NCBI GenBank assembly: GCA_965153355.1
Contig: OZ231127.1
Location: 20,646,001-20,710,000, forward strand
Source of the DNA: Flaccisagitta enflata
Taxonomy: Eukaryota; Chaetognatha; Sagittoidea; Aphragmophora
DNA: 64,000 nucleotides
Direction: 5' to 3'
Shown here: one piece after another, positions 1-10,174 of the stretch
Layout of the letters: every line of letters starts with the position of its first letter
Numbering within the stretch: the stretch's first letter is position 1
Position numbers and translations under genes: made by a program
Notes under the pieces: generated by a model
Told to the model about the DNA's origin: nothing
The model's database searches: none
The model's input: the letters and a program-made list of their open reading frames with translations, nothing else

Positions 1-49
<49 letters not shown>

Positions 50-94
50 TTTCTTTCTTTCTTTCTTTCTTTCTTTTTTTCTTTCTTTCTTTCT
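1..94. repeat. (CTTT)n microsatellite
   Basis: Almost pure CTTT repeats run from the window edge to about 94, so the tract probably continues to the left. Confidence 0.95.
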
Positions 95-177
95 AAGTGA
101 CAAATTTGGCTAGATGTTGCCTGTTGATTGGTAAAATATGATTTTAAAAACCACAATAATTGCATTCTTTCATTGCA

Positions 178-515
178 TCTTCTTCTTCTTCTTGTTCCTT
201 TTCTTCTTCTTCTTCTTCTTCTTCTTCTTCTTCTTCTTCTTCTTCTTCTTCTTCTTCTTCTTCTTCATCTTCTTCATCTTCTTCTTCTTCTTCTTCTTCT
301 TTTTCTTCTCCTTTTCTTTCTTCTTCTTCAACAAATGTGAATCTATTGTTGCCGCGTTGATTTCAATCCAAATAGCCTGATACCCTTTTCTACTCAGCCT
401 CTCTTCATCATTTTCATTCTCATCTTCACTTTCTTCTCCTCTTCTTCTTCTTCTTCTTCCTCTTCTTCCTCCTCTTCTTCTTCTTCTTCTTCTTCTTCTT
501 CTTCTTCTTCTTCTT

Positions 516-546
<31 letters not shown>

Positions 547-560
547 TTCTTCTTCTTTTT
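178..560. repeat. (TCT)n microsatellites
   Basis: Two long TCT/CTT tracts (about 178-330 and 430-560) are separated by roughly 100 bp of unique AT-rich DNA. They create long Ser, Phe, Leu or Arg/Lys open frames on both strands that are artefacts of the repeat. Confidence 0.95.
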
Positions 561-570
561 TTACAACTTT

Positions 571-1046
571 TTGGGCTGCGGCCCCAAAGGGCCAATGTCC
601 TGTAGGACACAGGGGTGAATTTCCAGTCCGTCCATCCAAACATCCATCCCCCCCCCCCCGCCAAAGCTTCTGAGCCTCATGTTCCTATTGAATAACATGG
701 AAAATTGAAGAAATGCAAAATTCCCATTGAATAACATGGTAAATTTGCTAGAAGTTAAAAAAATGGGAAATCCCTACTGAATAAAATGGAAAATTGACAA
801 AATTTTGAAATAAATGCAGAATTCATATTGAATAACATGGAAAATTGACAATGAAATGGAAAAAAATTCAATGTTCTCATTGAATAACAAGGAAAGTAGC
901 CCCAAAGGCCTCAAATGTGCCTTCTCAGGACGTCTGGAAATTCACCCCTGTGTCCTACAGGACATTGGCCCTTTGGGGCCACTGCCCTCTCTCACTCCAC
1001 TTCTGCAGCTAGTCACTCCAAGCAGGGCATCGGGTACCGCTGACCA
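571..1046 (-). mobile_element. Foldback element, family 2, copy 1
   Basis: About 55 bp near 571-630 (gcggccccaaagggcc, then gtcctgtaggacac) recur in reverse complement at about 935-995. Beyond the right arm lies the outer end GGTCAGCGGTACC, on the minus strand near 1030-1046. The arms contain two short hairpins, GGCCCCAAAGGGGCC-like and TGTCCTGTAGGACA. The interior is a degenerate roughly 60-bp repeat around the phrase attgaataacatggaaaat. No coding capacity is seen. The same ends recur near 32 kb and 57 kb, which supports a dispersed non-autonomous element; the superfamily is unknown. Confidence 0.75.
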
Positions 1047-1134
1047 TGTGCGATCCTTGGATGACTAGTTCTTCTATAAATTCTTCTTCTTCTTCTCTTT
1101 TATCACCTTTATGTCCTCCAACTTCTTCCCTTTC

Positions 1135-1673
1135 TTCCTTCACGCATATGGGGGATTTTCTCCTCCTTCTCCGTCCATCCGTCCATCCCCCAGTCTCAGG
1201 CCCAAATCCCAGTCCCGAGACCCCGTCTGATCTCGTGGCCCAATCCTGTCCAAAAGGCCCAAATCCTAGCCTCAAGGCCCAAATTCCTAGCCTGGAGATC
1301 CAAATCCCAGCCTTGGGGCCCAAATCTTATCCTTTAGACTCCGATCCCAGCATTGAGGCCCAAATCTAAGCCTCAAAGCTCATATCCCAGCCTCACAAAT
1401 GAGATTTGGGTCTCAAAGCTGGGATTTAGGCCTCCAGGCTAAGCTGTGGGCCTTGAGGCTAAGATTTGGTCACGGTGAATAGGATTTGAGCCACGAGACT
1501 GGGATTTAGGTCTTTGGACTGGGATTTGGGCCACAAGACTGGGGGCGGGCGGGCGGGCGGGCCATATGCGTGAAAGCATAGGTCATCGACCCTTTGGGAC
1601 AGCTGCCCTGCTTCCCCTTCAACTTCAGCTCAGCCTACTTAGGCAGGGCACAGGTACCACTGACCATCTAAAC
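1135..1673 (-). mobile_element. Foldback element, family 2, copy 2, minisatellite interior
   Basis: The right end (about 1560-1673) carries a variant of the family 2 terminus: gcgtgaaagcataggtcat, then a GGGACAGCTGCCC-like hairpin, then the outer GGTACC end. The left end matches only from cacgcatatgg near 1141 and seems truncated at a TTC microsatellite. The interior (1190-1545) is a roughly 21-bp minisatellite of the type ggcctcaaggctgggattt, in both orientations, plus a (GGGC)n stretch near 1545. Confidence 0.6.
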
Positions 1674-1948
1674 ACTTTTGACTATTCTTTTCTTCTTTTT
1701 TTTTTTCTCTTCTTCTGATTCCAGATACACGGCTACCAGATTTTAGGTGACCATGTTGTAGTTTGAACAATTCAGTTTCACAAAACTTGATATATATTAA
1801 AAGGAATCTCAGCGTTATGAATGCGTTATGGGGTGTGAACAAAATTTGTATTGCATCTTTGTAAATGCATATCACTGAACTGATCATCGAGATAAAGTGA
1901 ATTTGGCATGTAAACTGCCATATGTCTTCATCAAACGGACTAAAGAGG
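1674..1948. other. AT-rich DNA without a recognised gene
   Basis: I see no supported gene. The end (1895-1948) matches a short dispersed motif (atttggcatgtaaactgcc, then tgtcttcatcaaacgg) that also occurs near 3805 and 7212. Confidence 0.6.
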
Positions 1949-2111
1949 AACAAGGCCGGATACACGGCTAACACCAGTTGCGGAAAGGTGGGCAGGGGCG
2001 AAAATGCGAGTTTTCATACTTCTCGACTCGTGTTCAATGACAGATGGACAGACGGACCGACGGATGGACCGACGGACAAAGGCTTTTATAGAGTTGTGTG
2101 TCCGCAACGAG
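1949..2111 (+). mobile_element. Hairpin-ended repeat, family 1 (GTCCGCAAC subtype)
   Basis: It starts AACAAGGCCGGATACACGG, has the 5' motif AGTTGCGGA at 1976, a GACGGACC tetranucleotide block at 2040-2080, and ends with AGTTGTGTGTCCGCAACG at 2092-2109. The 5' motif is the reverse complement of the 3' arm of this same copy (TCCGCAAC). It is non-coding. Confidence 0.7.
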
Positions 2112-4300
2112 AAAGTTGTGAAAACAGAGAAAAGTGCTATTTTCATGACTCCATAAAAATTTTTTTTAAAAAACGTCAAAAATCTTCTGATACCTCAAAA
2201 TGATTTTTTTCTCATGTCAACCAGAATCTAGACAAATAAAAATATCCATTTTTTCCAAAATGTTCCTTCATTCTTTACTTCCATCAAAGTTAGAGCAACT
2301 TTTAAGCGACAGACCAAAATGAGCTAATTGAGGCCTTTTTTGGGCCACATTGACGTAAGATATGTCGCTCTAGAGGTTGAAAAGTGTGCCCAGAGTTGTT
2401 TGTGATGTCCGGTGCGCCATGCGATGAATGAGGCTGTCAAATATATTGTCATATCATAGGATTTAGGGCGCTTTTCTAGTCACAGAAAATCGCGTTTTAA
2501 ATAGTACTCGAACTAGCAGTGGATTTTTTCTACTGCTAGCAGATAGCATTTTTGAAAATTTTCTGCTAGCTTGCTCCATTCACAAGCTCGCTCACTTTAT
2601 TTAGAAGCTAGCTCACTCCGCTCACTTCTTCGTTGGACACTGAAATTTATAGATATGTGTTCATGCTAAAAACGCATTCAACGCGTATTTCTAGAACGAG
2701 GGAACACGCCCTTACACGGCCTGCTGGATTCCAAATTGTATCTGCAATTGTAACGTGAAATATTGGATGACGCAAAATTGGCTGATATATTGATTTCTGA
2801 ATGATACAGCCCCTGCCGAGCCCCGCTCACCCGCTTACTGCCCCTGCTCACCTGCATTGCTGCACCTGCCCATCCGCCAGCGACTACTTATTGGTTGTTA
2901 ATGCGGCTGTTAATGCGGCTGTTAATGCGGCTTTGGTTATTTAAAGCCAGAGTATGCAAGGGAGAAAAAACTGTCAAATACACCATTTTTACGGCAAATT
3001 CAAGGCATGCTCTAACAGCATGTTTTTGGCATCAGATCATACATAATGTTAATGCAATAAGATGGAATTGTTACATGAATATGTCTGAAGCCTACCTACT
3101 TTGTTTTTTCATAATCTTAGAGCAATTGTAGCAGAATATGAGAAAAAAACATAAAAAAAACCTGCAATTTTGCTGTTTTTACAGCATTTTACAGCATATA
3201 CTGATACTAATTTTCGACATCTTACGATCAATTCTTTTCAAAATAGTGTTCCTAGACCAGTTTCACTAATTTTGAGTACTGATGAATCAATGCTGTAGTA
3301 TATCAAAGAGAAATATGTAAAAAACAGTAAAAAATGCTATTTTTACAGCATTTTTACAGCATTTTACAGCATGAATTCAAAATTCTATCGGAAAATTTTT
3401 GAGAATTCAGTATGAAGTGATAAATTAAGTATTCCCGATGCCCATCCCATCAGTTGTTTTTACCTCCTGTTCTTTTTTGAACGCCTAAAGCCTCCAACAA
3501 TGCGTGACTATCAAAAAACTTGAGGCAGCTATAAGAAATGTGTTCACACCGAAAGACATGGAATCACAAAAATACTCATAAATCAAATGCCTAGACTGAG
3601 GACTTGAAATTGTAAGTTAGATGCAAGAATTTGATGCTCTTTCAGACCATACCCAGTGCAAACTTTCCTAGTTTCTGAAAGATGGGTCTCAATACTAGAA
3701 TCACAGTGTGACATAAGCGTGACAGGAATTGTAGACACATTTCTTATAGCACATTGAAATTTTCATATTTCTACATTGAGACATGGTAAAGTCACGAAAT
3801 TTGGCATGAACACTCTCACATGTCTTCACTAAACGGGCAAAAAAGAAAAAGTTGAAAAAATCAAGGAAAGATGAGGTTTTTTTATCAATAATTGGAATTT
3901 TTCCCAAAAATCGTCAAAGATAGCACTTTTAAAAAAATCTGAAAAATGTAATTTTTCTATGATGAACAAGGTCCTGTCAACAGAAGATTTTAAGTCCTCA
4001 AAACCATAACCAGGACCAATGAAAATGTCCCATTTCTTCATATCACGTCATGTTTTTTCTCAAATTTTACAGTGATGATAGTCAGTGTGACCTAAATAGA
4101 ACATGTAGAAATTGGCCAAATCAGCCCTTTTTTGGGTCCTAGATCCTAATGATATGTCGACACTGAAGAAAGTAGGTTGTTACCAGAGTGCTACCTGATG
4201 TCCCCGACCACCTAGGGACACTTTTCTCAAAAAAGAAATTGAGGAAGGATACTCTATATGTCATCTTATAAGGGTATTTCCTTGGCCCGGCGAATCCCGA
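2112..4300. other. AT-rich intergenic DNA, no gene found
   Basis: No exon or RNA gene is supported. Low-complexity parts include AGCTCACT-rich DNA near 2560-2635, triple GTTAATGCGGCT at 2897-2935, and irregular copies of tttttacagcattttacagc at 3165-3375. The stretch 3640-4200 has faint similarity to 7140-7560 (shared phrases such as aaatttggcatgaacact and a following tgtctt-actaaacgg), suggesting an old repeat. Confidence 0.5.
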
Positions 4301-4304
4301 ATCT

Positions 4305-4770
4305 TACCTAAATAAAAAGTGAAATGACTATTTTGACTAAAATGACTTAGGATTTAGAATGACTAAAAATGACTTAAAATGATTTGAAATGACTTACAAT
4401 GACTTTTAATGACTTATAACGACTTATAATGACATAAAATGACTTAAAATGACTTAAAATGATGAAAAGGATAGATTGACTAAAATGACAATAATGACTT
4501 AAAATGACTTGGAATGACTTAAAATGCCTTGAAATCACTTGAAATGACTTAAAATCACTTGAAATGACTTAAAATAACTTAAAATGACTTAGAATGACTT
4601 AAAATGATGAAAAGGACTATATTGACTAAAATGACAATAATGACTTAAAATGACTTAAAATGACTTAAAATGACTTAGAATGACTTAGAATGACTTAGAA
4701 TGACTTAGAATGACTTAGAATGACTTAGAATGACTTAGATTGACTTAGAATGACTAAAAATGACTTAAAG
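4305..4770 (+). repeat. (AATGACTTA)n minisatellite
   Basis: About 45 variants of a 9-10 bp unit AATGACTTA(A/G) occur head to tail, with occasional AATGACTAA. The tract runs straight into the family 1 terminus at 4790-4866, so it is probably the interior of that element. Confidence 0.9.
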
Positions 4771-4787
4771 AAACAAAATTGATAAAA

Positions 4788-4866
4788 AAAGTAAAGTGTG
4801 ACAGACCGACCAACCGACCAACCGACCGACGGACAAAGCGGGTTGTAGAGTCACGTGCACGCGACT
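4788..4866 (+). mobile_element. Family 1 3' terminus
   Basis: The order is GTAAAGTGTGAC, a GACCAACC/GACGGAC block, AAAGCGGGTTGTAG, and the terminal hairpin AGTCACGTGCACGCGACT at 4849-4866. One arm base (A at 4853) is mismatched against the consensus AGTCGCG. The 5' end upstream of the minisatellite was not recognised. Confidence 0.7.
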
Positions 4867-5039
4867 GAAAATTCTACTAAAAAGCTACCTCCAGTTCAAA
4901 TTTCATGGTACTAGGGAAATATTTACTATGGTTACTATGTTCCCACATTTTCCGCCTAAATGTGGCGCATGTGTTATCATCAATCTGACAAACTTGTGTT
5001 TTATATATTGGCCGCCTGTGGGCGACCTAACAGCCTTTC

Positions 5040-5170
5040 GTTATAACCAAGGGGCTCAAAACCATGGAGCTTCTAACCACGGGTCCCCATAACCACTGAG
5101 AGACTCATAACCGTGGGGCTTGTTAATGCAGGGTTTATAAACGCGGGGCTTATAAACGCGGGGCTCATAA
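5040..5170 (+). repeat. Decayed ATAACC(n)GGGGCT short repeats
   Basis: Seven or eight diverged units of about 18-20 bp share the pattern ataaccacggggct. They sit next to the 29-bp array. No function is evident. Confidence 0.6.
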
Positions 5171-5550
5171 CTGCTTGGAAAAAAATTGGGTGGTGTGACA
5201 TACATTGGAAAAAACTAGGCTGTGTGACATATATCAGATAACTCTGAGCTGTGTGACATAAATTGGAGAAAACTGGATGGTGTAACATAAATTGGAGAGT
5301 TTGGGGTTGCATGTCATACATCAGAGAGGATGTGATATGGGTTTAGTGAGGGATATTGTTCCACATGTCATACATTGGAGAATTCTGGGCTGTGTGACAT
5401 ATATCAGAGAAAACTTGGTTGTGTGACATATATCGAAGAATTCTGGACTGTGTGACATACACAGGAGAAAACTGGGTTGTGTGACATACATTGGAAAATT
5501 CTCTGCTGGGTGACTTACATTGGAGAAAACTGGGTGGTGTGACATACACC
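5165..5550 (+). repeat. 29-bp GTGTGACATACAT tandem repeat, block 1
   Basis: About 13 copies of a roughly 29-bp unit gtgtgacatacatcggagaa are followed by actgggct or ttctgggct. Alternate copies carry aaaactggg or aattctggg, suggesting a two-unit higher order. Minus-strand frames through it give periodic CHTTQFSP-like peptides that simply mirror the repeat. Confidence 0.9.
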
Positions 5551-5845
5551 GGCGGTCGCATTAAGCTTGACCTGGATTCTATCCTCTAAGGGTATGGTTT
5601 CTTAACAATGTTACCCTCGGGTGATTTGTTGAATTTTGGTTATACAGGTGACAATATTTAGCCCTAACTACTTTTGGTAAGCTGTTTGGTTTTGGGTTAG
5701 ATTGAGAGAGTGTTCTTCAGAATCAGTTTTTTGGGAAAACTAGGAGTGGTGCGCGTATTAACTAGTCAGTGAGGGTTCACAAGGCCCTCTTCCATTTGTT
5801 AAAGTTTGGGTATAGTGAGGGATATTGTTCCACATGTCATACATT
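5551..5845 (+). repeat. Roughly 310-bp dispersed repeat, copy 1
   Basis: It begins cggcggtcgcattaagcttg and includes tctatcctctaagggtatgg, ccctaactacttttggtaag and gtggtgcgcgtattaactag. The same order recurs twice at 9545-10174, and a diverged version lies near 61835. Confidence 0.8.
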
Positions 5846-5960
5846 GGAGAATACTGGGCTGTGTGACATACATCGGAAAAAACTGGACTGTGTGACATAC
5901 ATTGAAGAATTCTGAGCTGTGTGACGTACGTTGGAGAAAACTGGGTTGTGTGACATAACC
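5830..5960 (+). repeat. 29-bp tandem repeat, block 2
   Basis: Four to five further copies of the gtgtgacatacat unit follow the 310-bp repeat directly. The last one breaks off in unique DNA at about 5960. Confidence 0.85.
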
Positions 5961-6560
5961 ATGCCAAAATAAAAAATGGCACACTCATCTCCAAATGCAA
6001 GCGTAATCGCTATCTTTAAATCTAACTATAGAAAATCAGTGACCATTAGAAAGATATTCAAAAGTTCTTTAAAACTAGACCAAGCAGAATGTTGTGAGTT
6101 TTTTTGTTTAAAAATGACAGCTAAGTAAAGTTGATTACTCTGCTTTTGCCAAAGTAGATCATTCAATTATCAAAATTTTTCTTGTTTTTCTTTGTATTAA
6201 TGAAAATACTTAAGCAAACCAAAAAAAATTCATGAGGAAAAAAAATTTAGAAAATTATCTTCAAAATAGCGCCAAGCAGAAATTTGTAACTTAATACGTT
6301 TATAAGTTACGATTAAATGAAAATGAATGGTACACTTTTAAGTGATATGTGAAAACGCTTTTTCTGGCCTAAAGCAAAATTGACCTTTTTTATTCAAATC
6401 ATTGTAATTTCTAAGGTTTTAAAGCTACAACACTCTGACACCACTCAGATGATAGAATTTTTGCAGCTCTTTAAAATGCTCACTGATTTTTCCTAGTTTA
6501 ATTTTCCATGAACAAACCCAGAGGCGTGAAAAAGATGTGCCATCTTTATTTTGGGCATGG
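5961..6560. other. AT-rich DNA between repeat blocks, no gene found
   Basis: No exon-like sequence was seen. The interval separates two blocks of the same 29-bp array. Confidence 0.5.
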
Positions 6561-6770
6561 TTACATTTGAAAATTCTGGGCTGTGTGATGTACATTGGAG
6601 AAAACTGGGTGCTGTGACATACATCAGAGAATTCTGGGCTTTGTGACATATTTCGGAGAAAACTGGGTTGTGTGACATACATCGAAGATTTCTGGGCTGT
6701 GTGACATACATCGGAGAAAACTGGGTAATGTGACACACATAGGAAAATTCTGGGCTGTGCGACATTTTGG
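6561..6770 (+). repeat. 29-bp tandem repeat, block 3
   Basis: Seven units of the gtgtgacatacatcggagaa type. The block ends at ttttggttaaacaaggccaac, where a 5' fragment of a family 1 element begins (about 6773-6800). Confidence 0.88.
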
Positions 6771-6939
6771 TTAAACAAGGCCAACACCTTTAAGGGCAGT
6801 TTCCACAATAAACTAGACTGGCGGAAATCAGGCGACTGAATTCTTTAACATTAATAAAAATGTTATAATTTCATAATGGTCGCACCTAATGGCTTGAAAT
6901 TTGAGCCCTATGCTCAGAATTTGATACTCTTTTAGATCA

Positions 6940-7080
6940 AATGAAAAAAAATAATATAATAAAAGATATAATAAAAAAATATAATAAAATATAAAAGATA
7001 AAGAATAAAAAATAAAAAATAAAAAATAAAAATATAAAAAATATAATAAAAAATATAATAAAAAATATAATAAAAAAACA
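6940..7080 (+). repeat. (ATAATAAAAA)n low-complexity tract
   Basis: Irregular AATATAATAAAA units fill the interval. The Phe/Tyr/Ile-rich minus-strand frame through it is an artefact. Confidence 0.85.
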
Positions 7081-7668
7081 ATATAATACTTGAAATGTGT
7101 TCAACTATGTTAATTTTAATCAGAGTAATGTAAGAGTAACAGGGTGTTAACATTTTAGGTCACTCATTTCAAAAATCAATATCTCCAGCTAGAATTGACA
7201 TTAAGATCTGAAATTTTGCATGAAACTTGGGTTATGTCTTTATTAAAGGGGGAAAAAAGAAATTTTCCATAATGCCTAAGATATTGTCATTTAAAGCATA
7301 GTATACTACTATGTGTCAAAATCAAATAAATCATCATTTTGGACAAATCAATTAAAAGTGAAATTTTTGTATAGTAAATAACAATTGGTGACCATAAAAT
7401 CTTTCAATCTTCTTTAGGGATTGCAATTGAACAAAAATAACCCATAGTTGGGTAGGCTTAATGATTTTTAGATATCTTTTTCACTGTGGTTTTGAGTGTG
7501 ACATCAGTGTGACATTAAAAAAGGGGTGATTTTGGCCTCTTTTTTACTAGATAGCTTATCAAAATTTTAAGTATGAAAGATATTAGCTAGGCACTGAATC
7601 CCAAATAATGTGTTACAACAGCTTTTATCATGAAAAAAAAGGATTAGCATGATAAAAACAATATTTCT
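7081..7668. other. AT-rich DNA, no gene found
   Basis: It contains a diverged copy of the old repeat seen at 3640-4200 (gaaattttgcatgaaacttgg, then tgtctttattaaagg). No coding signal was seen. Confidence 0.45.
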
Positions 7669-8418
7669 ACAGTAGATGTCGTCTAGACTTGGAAATCTGG
7701 GGGAATTCATTACAGGAAGACAAAAAAAGTTAAGAGAGTGATATTTGGAATATAAACTAATAAAAGGATGCTTTATTGCCCATGGGTGTTGGTTGCCATG
7801 GAAACACATTTCCATGTATCTACGCTAAAATTTCAATTTTTTGAGAAATTTTTTGAGGGAACATTGTTTAAAATAAAATTTGCTACAACTTTCCCACAGT
7901 ATGTTCTGTAAGAATATCGCTGGTTTGGCGATTTAGTAGAGCATCACAGAATTTGTCACACATAGTTACGCTCCTAGCAACAGCTAAACAGCATACTATT
8001 CTTAGAGCATACTTTAGGAAAGATTGTGAACAGAAAATATTTTAAGCTAATGTTCCTAAAAAAATTTCTCAAAATATTGTCACAATGAGACCCGCCTCCG
8101 CCAGTCCCATTGGGACTAATTTTCACCTTTTATCAGGTTACCTTTAAAGAGAGAGTAAAATAACATTGAATACTATCATTTGGGACCTTAAATTTGATGA
8201 GGAGCAGCTAGAAGCGAGGCTGTTAATGCAATATTCTTACAGAACATACTGTGGGAAAGTTGTGGCAAACTTTATTTTAAACAATGTTCAACCAGCTCCC
8301 ATAGGCAACAGAGCATCCTTTTATTAGTCTATATACCAAATATCAGTCCCTTAAGTAAATTTGTCTTCCTGTAATGAATTCCCCCGTATTTCCAAGTCTA
8401 GACGACATCTATTGTACC
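7669..8418. mobile_element. Large foldback element, arms about 190-250 bp
   Basis: The left arm (7669-7922) and right arm (8225-8418) are reverse complements over most of their length: acagtagatgtcgtctagac at the left edge matches the right edge, and ttcccacagtatgttctgta matches at the inner edge. The left arm has about 40 extra bases near 7805-7850. The loop (8090-8225) contains cagtcccattgggactaatt and matches 33815-33995. A fragment of the outer end recurs near 60077. No open frame is convincing. It is probably a non-autonomous DNA element; no target duplication was identified. Confidence 0.8.
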
Positions 8419-8465
8419 TATTACATCATGATTTTTAGCTGGGCTGGTTTATTGTGGAAATGACC

Positions 8466-9540
8466 TAAGTCGCGTGCGAGACAGAAACAACTGAATTGAC
8501 CTGACTCCTTATTAACATGACTTAATAGGGAGAAATATAAGAAATGAATAAAATGATTTAGTTGACTAGATTGACTTTTATGAATTGATGAATAAATCAG
8601 CTCAATGAGGCCGTGGAAACCCACCCAGTTACAGGCCGGGACCACTGGAAAAAGTGGTGACTTCTGTAATTGAGTCAAATCAATCAACTCTATCAACCCA
8701 ATCAATGAAAAATGACTAAACCAGACTTTAACCAGCAGATTTAAACCAGCAGACTTAAACCAGCAGACTTAAACCAGCAGACTTAAACCAGTAGACTTTA
8801 ACCAGCCTACTTAAACCAATAGCAACCAGCCGACTTAAAAACCAGCCGACTTAAAAACCAGCCAACTTAAAAACCAGCCGACTTAAAAACCAGCCGACTT
8901 AAAAACCAACCAACTTAAAACCAGCCGACTTAAAAACCAGCCGACTTAAAGACCAGCCAACTTAAAAACCAGCCAACTTAAAAACCAGCCGATTTAAAAA
9001 CCAGCTGACTTAAAAACCAAAAAAAAAAAAAACCAAATACCAAAAACCAAAAAAACCCAAAACAAAAACCAAGAACCAAAAACCCAGAAACCCAGAAATA
9101 CAAAAACCAAAGACCAGAAACCAAGACATAAAAAACCAAAAAACAAAAAACAAAAAACCAAAAAAACAAAAGCAAAAACCAAAACACCAAGACCAAAAAC
9201 CAAAAACATATGACCAAAACTTATAAAACCTTTAAATGACCAAAAATGACCTGAAATGTCCTAAAATGATCTAAAATGACTTAAAACTACTTTAAATGCC
9301 CAAAAACGACACAAATGACTTAAATGAACAAAGTGAACAAAGTGACATAATAGATCAAAAATGACCAAAAATGATTAAAAGCCACAAAAAATGACCAAAA
9401 ACAACAAAAAAATGACTCATAATAACTTCAGACAACCCAAAATGATCAAAAACGACACAAAAAGCTAAGCGTCTCCGACCGACCAACCGACCGACCAACC
9501 GACGGACAGAGTGGGTCATAGAGTCGCGTGTACGCAACTA
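8466..9540 (+). mobile_element. Family 1 element with (ACCAGCCGACTTAAAA)n interior
   Basis: The 5' motif AGTCGCGTGC is at 8468, followed by the stretch ctgaattgacctgactcctt shared with the copy at 10175. Next come a 15-16 bp minisatellite AACCAGC(C/A)GACTTAAA (8730-9018), a (CCAAAAA)n stretch (9018-9220), ATGACC units, and a GACCAACC/GACGGAC block. The end is AGTCGCGTGTACGCAACT at 9522-9539. The AACAAGGCC start is missing or degraded. Confidence 0.7.
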
Positions 9541-9544
9541 AAAA

Positions 9545-10174
9545 GTAACAATCATTGCCCTAACTACTTTTGGTAAGCAGTTTGCTTTTGGGTTAGATTG
9601 AGACGAAATGTTCTTTAGATTCTGTTTTATGGAAAACTAGGAGTGGTGCGCGTATTAACTAGTCAGTGAGGGTTCACAAGGTCCTCTTCCATTTATTTCA
9701 GTTTGGTTATAGTGAGGGATATTGTTCCACTTTTCATACTGCTCAGTACCTTGGATTGGAATGTCCGGCGGTCACATTAGGCTTGATCTCGATTCTATCC
9801 TCTAAGGGTATGGTTTCTTAACAATCTTACCCTCAGGTGATTCGTTGTATTTTGGTTAAAAAAGTAACAATCATTGCCCTAACTACTTTTGGTAAGTAGT
9901 TTGCTTTTGGGTTAGATTGAGAAGAAATGTTTTTCAGATTGTGTTTTATGGAAAACTAGGAGTGGTGCGCATATTAGCTAGTCAGTGAGGGTTCACAAGG
10001 CCCTCTTCCATTTGTTTCAGTTTGGGTGTAGTAAGGGATATTGTTCCACTTTTCATCTACTCAGTACCTTGGATTGGAATCTCCGGGTCGCATTAAGCTT
10101 GACCTCGATTCTATCCTCTAAGGGTATGGATTCTTAACAATGTTACCCTCAGGTGATTTGTTGAATTTTGGTTG
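9545..10174 (+). repeat. Roughly 310-bp dispersed repeat, two tandem copies
   Basis: Two head-to-tail copies of the unit at 5551-5845, each with ccctaactacttttggtaag, gtggtgcgc(g/a)tatta and tctatcctctaagggtatgg. The second ends in gaattttggttg, immediately before a family 1 start (AACAAGGCC at 10175). Confidence 0.85.

Noticed and set aside
170-664. 164-residue Arg/Lys-rich minus-strand frame
   Set aside because: It is the TCT microsatellite read on the other strand; a family 2 end supplies the start.
5165-6770. CRISPR-like array of about 29-bp repeats
   Set aside because: The units are contiguous without spacers and the genome is eukaryotic; it is an ordinary tandem repeat.
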